From contig JAFAAP010000022.1 in assembly GCA_023426505.1 (NCBI GenBank), positions 1-16,325 on the forward strand: a stretch of DNA of 16,325 nt. The letters are read 5' to 3'. Under the pieces are notes generated by a model. It worked only from the letters and a program-made list of their open reading frames with translations, was not told the DNA's origin and searched no databases. Positions 15,400 through 16,325 of this stretch are shown here, piece after piece (within the stretch, counting starts at the first letter, position 1; each line of letters begins with the position of its first letter). Source of the DNA: Pseudomonadota bacterium. Its GTDB lineage: Bacteria > Pseudomonadota > Alphaproteobacteria > Rhizobiales > Beijerinckiaceae. Both the position numbers and the translations under genes were made by a program.

Positions 15400-15501
15400 A
15401 TGATTCACTAAGGCACGTCCGAGAGGTCTTCCCCCCCGTCGCCGGGTCGGCTAAAGAAGCCCCTCTTTCTGACGTGTCCAGCGACGATTTAGGTGAATCA
15501 T
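15400..15501 (+). promoter_or_regulatory. Long-range inverted repeat able to pair with the fabI start region
   Basis: ATGATTCAC (15400-15408) is perfectly complementary to GTGAATCAT (15493-15501), 84 bases apart. The second arm covers the 3' part of the fabI ribosome-binding site (AGGTGA, 15491-15496) and the first two bases of its ATG. If both arms lie on the same transcript, the pairing would hide the translation start. The loop contains a small AAAGA/TCTTT hairpin and a C-run. Confidence 0.35.
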
Positions 15502-16324
15502 GGCGGAGACAACGGCGCCCGGCATCCTGTCCGGAAAGCGCGGCTTGATCATGGGTGTGGCGAACAACCGCTCGATCGCCTGGGGCATCGCGCAGGCGGC
15601 CCGCAAGCACGGGGCCGAGCTGGCCTTCACGTACCAGGGCGAGGCCCTTAAAAAGCGGGTCGAGCCCCTGGCGAAGGAGCTCGGCGGCGTGGTGGTCGGC
15701 CATTGCGACGTCACGGACGGCGCCAGCATCGACGCGGTCTTCGACGAGGTGCGGAACCTCTGGGGCTCCCTCGACTTCGTAGTCCACTGCATCGCGTTCT
15801 CGGACAAGGACGAGCTGACCGGCCGCTACGTGGAGACCTCCGAGGGCAACTTCACCAAGTCGCTCCTCATCTCCTGCTATTCCTTCACGGCCATCGCCCA
15901 GCGGGCCGAGAAGCTGATGAACGACGGCGGTTCGCTTCTGACGCTGACCTATTACGGCGCTGAGAAGTGGATGCCGCACTACAACGTGATGGGCGTGGCC
16001 AAGGCGGCGCTCGAGGCCTCCGTGCGTTACCTCGCGGCGGATCTCGGCCCCAAGAACATCCGCGTCAATGCCATCTCGGCAGGTCCGATCAAGACCCTTG
16101 CCGCCTCGGGCATCGGCGATTTCCGTTACATCCTGAAGTGGAACGAGTACAACTCGCCGCTCCGCCGCACGGTCACGACCGAGGAAGTCGGCGACACCGC
16201 CGCCTATCTCGTCTCAGACATGGCCCGCGGCATGACCGGCGAGATCCTCCACGTGGATGCCGGCTACCATGTGGTCGGCATGAAGAACCCGGAAGCGCCC
16301 GACCTCTCGCTCGACAAAGAATGA
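15500..16324 (+). CDS. fabI: Enoyl-[acyl-carrier-protein] reductase (NADH)
   Basis: A 274-residue FabI, which performs the last reduction step of each cycle of type II fatty-acid synthesis in the cytoplasm, using NAD(P)H. Visible signatures are the FabI-type cofactor loop GVANNRSIAWG (19-29), HCIAF (96-100) in place of the usual NNAG, Y151 and the catalytic pair Y161-x6-K168 in YNVMGVAK, then RVNAISAGPIKTLAASGI (188-205). These separate FabI from ordinary SDR proteins. It is the classical target of triclosan and diazaborines in other bacteria. The ATG at 15500 follows AGGTGA with good spacing. The stop is at the last bases of the window, so downstream context is unseen. The leader can form a start-masking structure. 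Confidence 0.95.
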   Translation: MAETTAPGILSGKRGLIMGVANNRSIAWGIAQAARKHGAELAFTYQGEALKKRVEPLAKELGGVVVGHCDVTDGASIDAVFDEVRNLWGSLDFVVHCIAFSDKDELTGRYVETSEGNFTKSLLISCYSFTAIAQRAEKLMNDGGSLLTLTYYGAEKWMPHYNVMGVAKAALEASVRYLAADLGPKNIRVNAISAGPIKTLAASGIGDFRYILKWNEYNSPLRRTVTTEEVGDTAAYLVSDMARGMTGEILHVDAGYHVVGMKNPEAPDLSLDKE

Positions 16325-16325
16325 C

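Noticed and set aside
15383..15410. Intrinsic terminator after the DnaJ-type gene
   Set aside because: The CCTC/GAGG hairpin near 15387-15399 is short, bulged and not followed by a T-run.
14378..15979. 533-residue minus-strand open frame
   Set aside because: Antisense to the J-domain gene and fabI; no domain and typical shadow composition.

Overview
This window is high-GC chromosomal DNA that looks like an alphaproteobacterium of the Rhizobiales (Hyphomicrobiales), most like the Methylobacterium/Microvirga branch. That placement is inference from protein style: a TIGR02301-type secreted protein, an RT0821/Lpp0805-type lipoprotein, a helix-turn-helix citrate synthase paralog, a GGAAC-N16-CGTT sigma-EcfG-type promoter and Rhizobiales-like intergenic palindromes. 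Nothing looks like a phage, plasmid, CRISPR array or rRNA/tRNA locus. Most of the window is ordinary core and accessory metabolism, densely packed on both strands.

Layout. At 1-199 lies a pair of opposed GC-rich palindromes. A PaiB-type flavin-binding regulator (200-844, -) and a double-PAS hybrid histidine kinase (953-2896, -) follow; the kinase has a convincing general-stress (EcfG) promoter upstream. A YgfZ-type folate-binding protein (3015-3905, -) is divergent from a dihydroorotase-family amidohydrolase (3980-5314, +) whose HxH metal motif reads QxH. An SDR dehydrogenase (5459-6223, +) converges on a small conserved-looking hypothetical (6318-6581, -).

The centre is a citrate-synthase island. 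A leftward operon joined by two 4-base ATGA overlaps encodes an HTH-citrate synthase fusion (7768-8886), a Nudix hydrolase (7322-7771) and a secreted Pro/Gln-rich protein with two cysteines (6720-7325). It is divergent from a second, HTH-less citrate synthase paralog (8964-10034, +) whose catalytic Asp position is Glu. The shared 77-bp gap holds overlapping opposed -35 boxes and a tandem 8-bp repeat that touches the start codon of the HTH protein, suggesting autoregulation and a leaderless transcript.

The stretch 10035-11984 looks like an accessory patch: a two-TM hypothetical of visibly lower GC (10131-10916), a decayed copy of the 3' end of the neighbouring SDR gene (11084-11264) and two small hypothetical genes (11298-11495, 11528-11902). 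The intact SDR (11985-12740, -) follows. A 400-bp gene-free gap (12741-13143) is filled with hairpins and a second copy of the paired-palindrome element.

The right part is housekeeping: pdxH (13144-13752, -), a small surface lipoprotein (13799-14284, +), a zinc-finger-less DnaJ/CbpA-type co-chaperone (14414-15382, +) and fabI (15500-16324, +). The fabI leader contains a 9-base sequence that can pair with its own ribosome-binding site and start codon.
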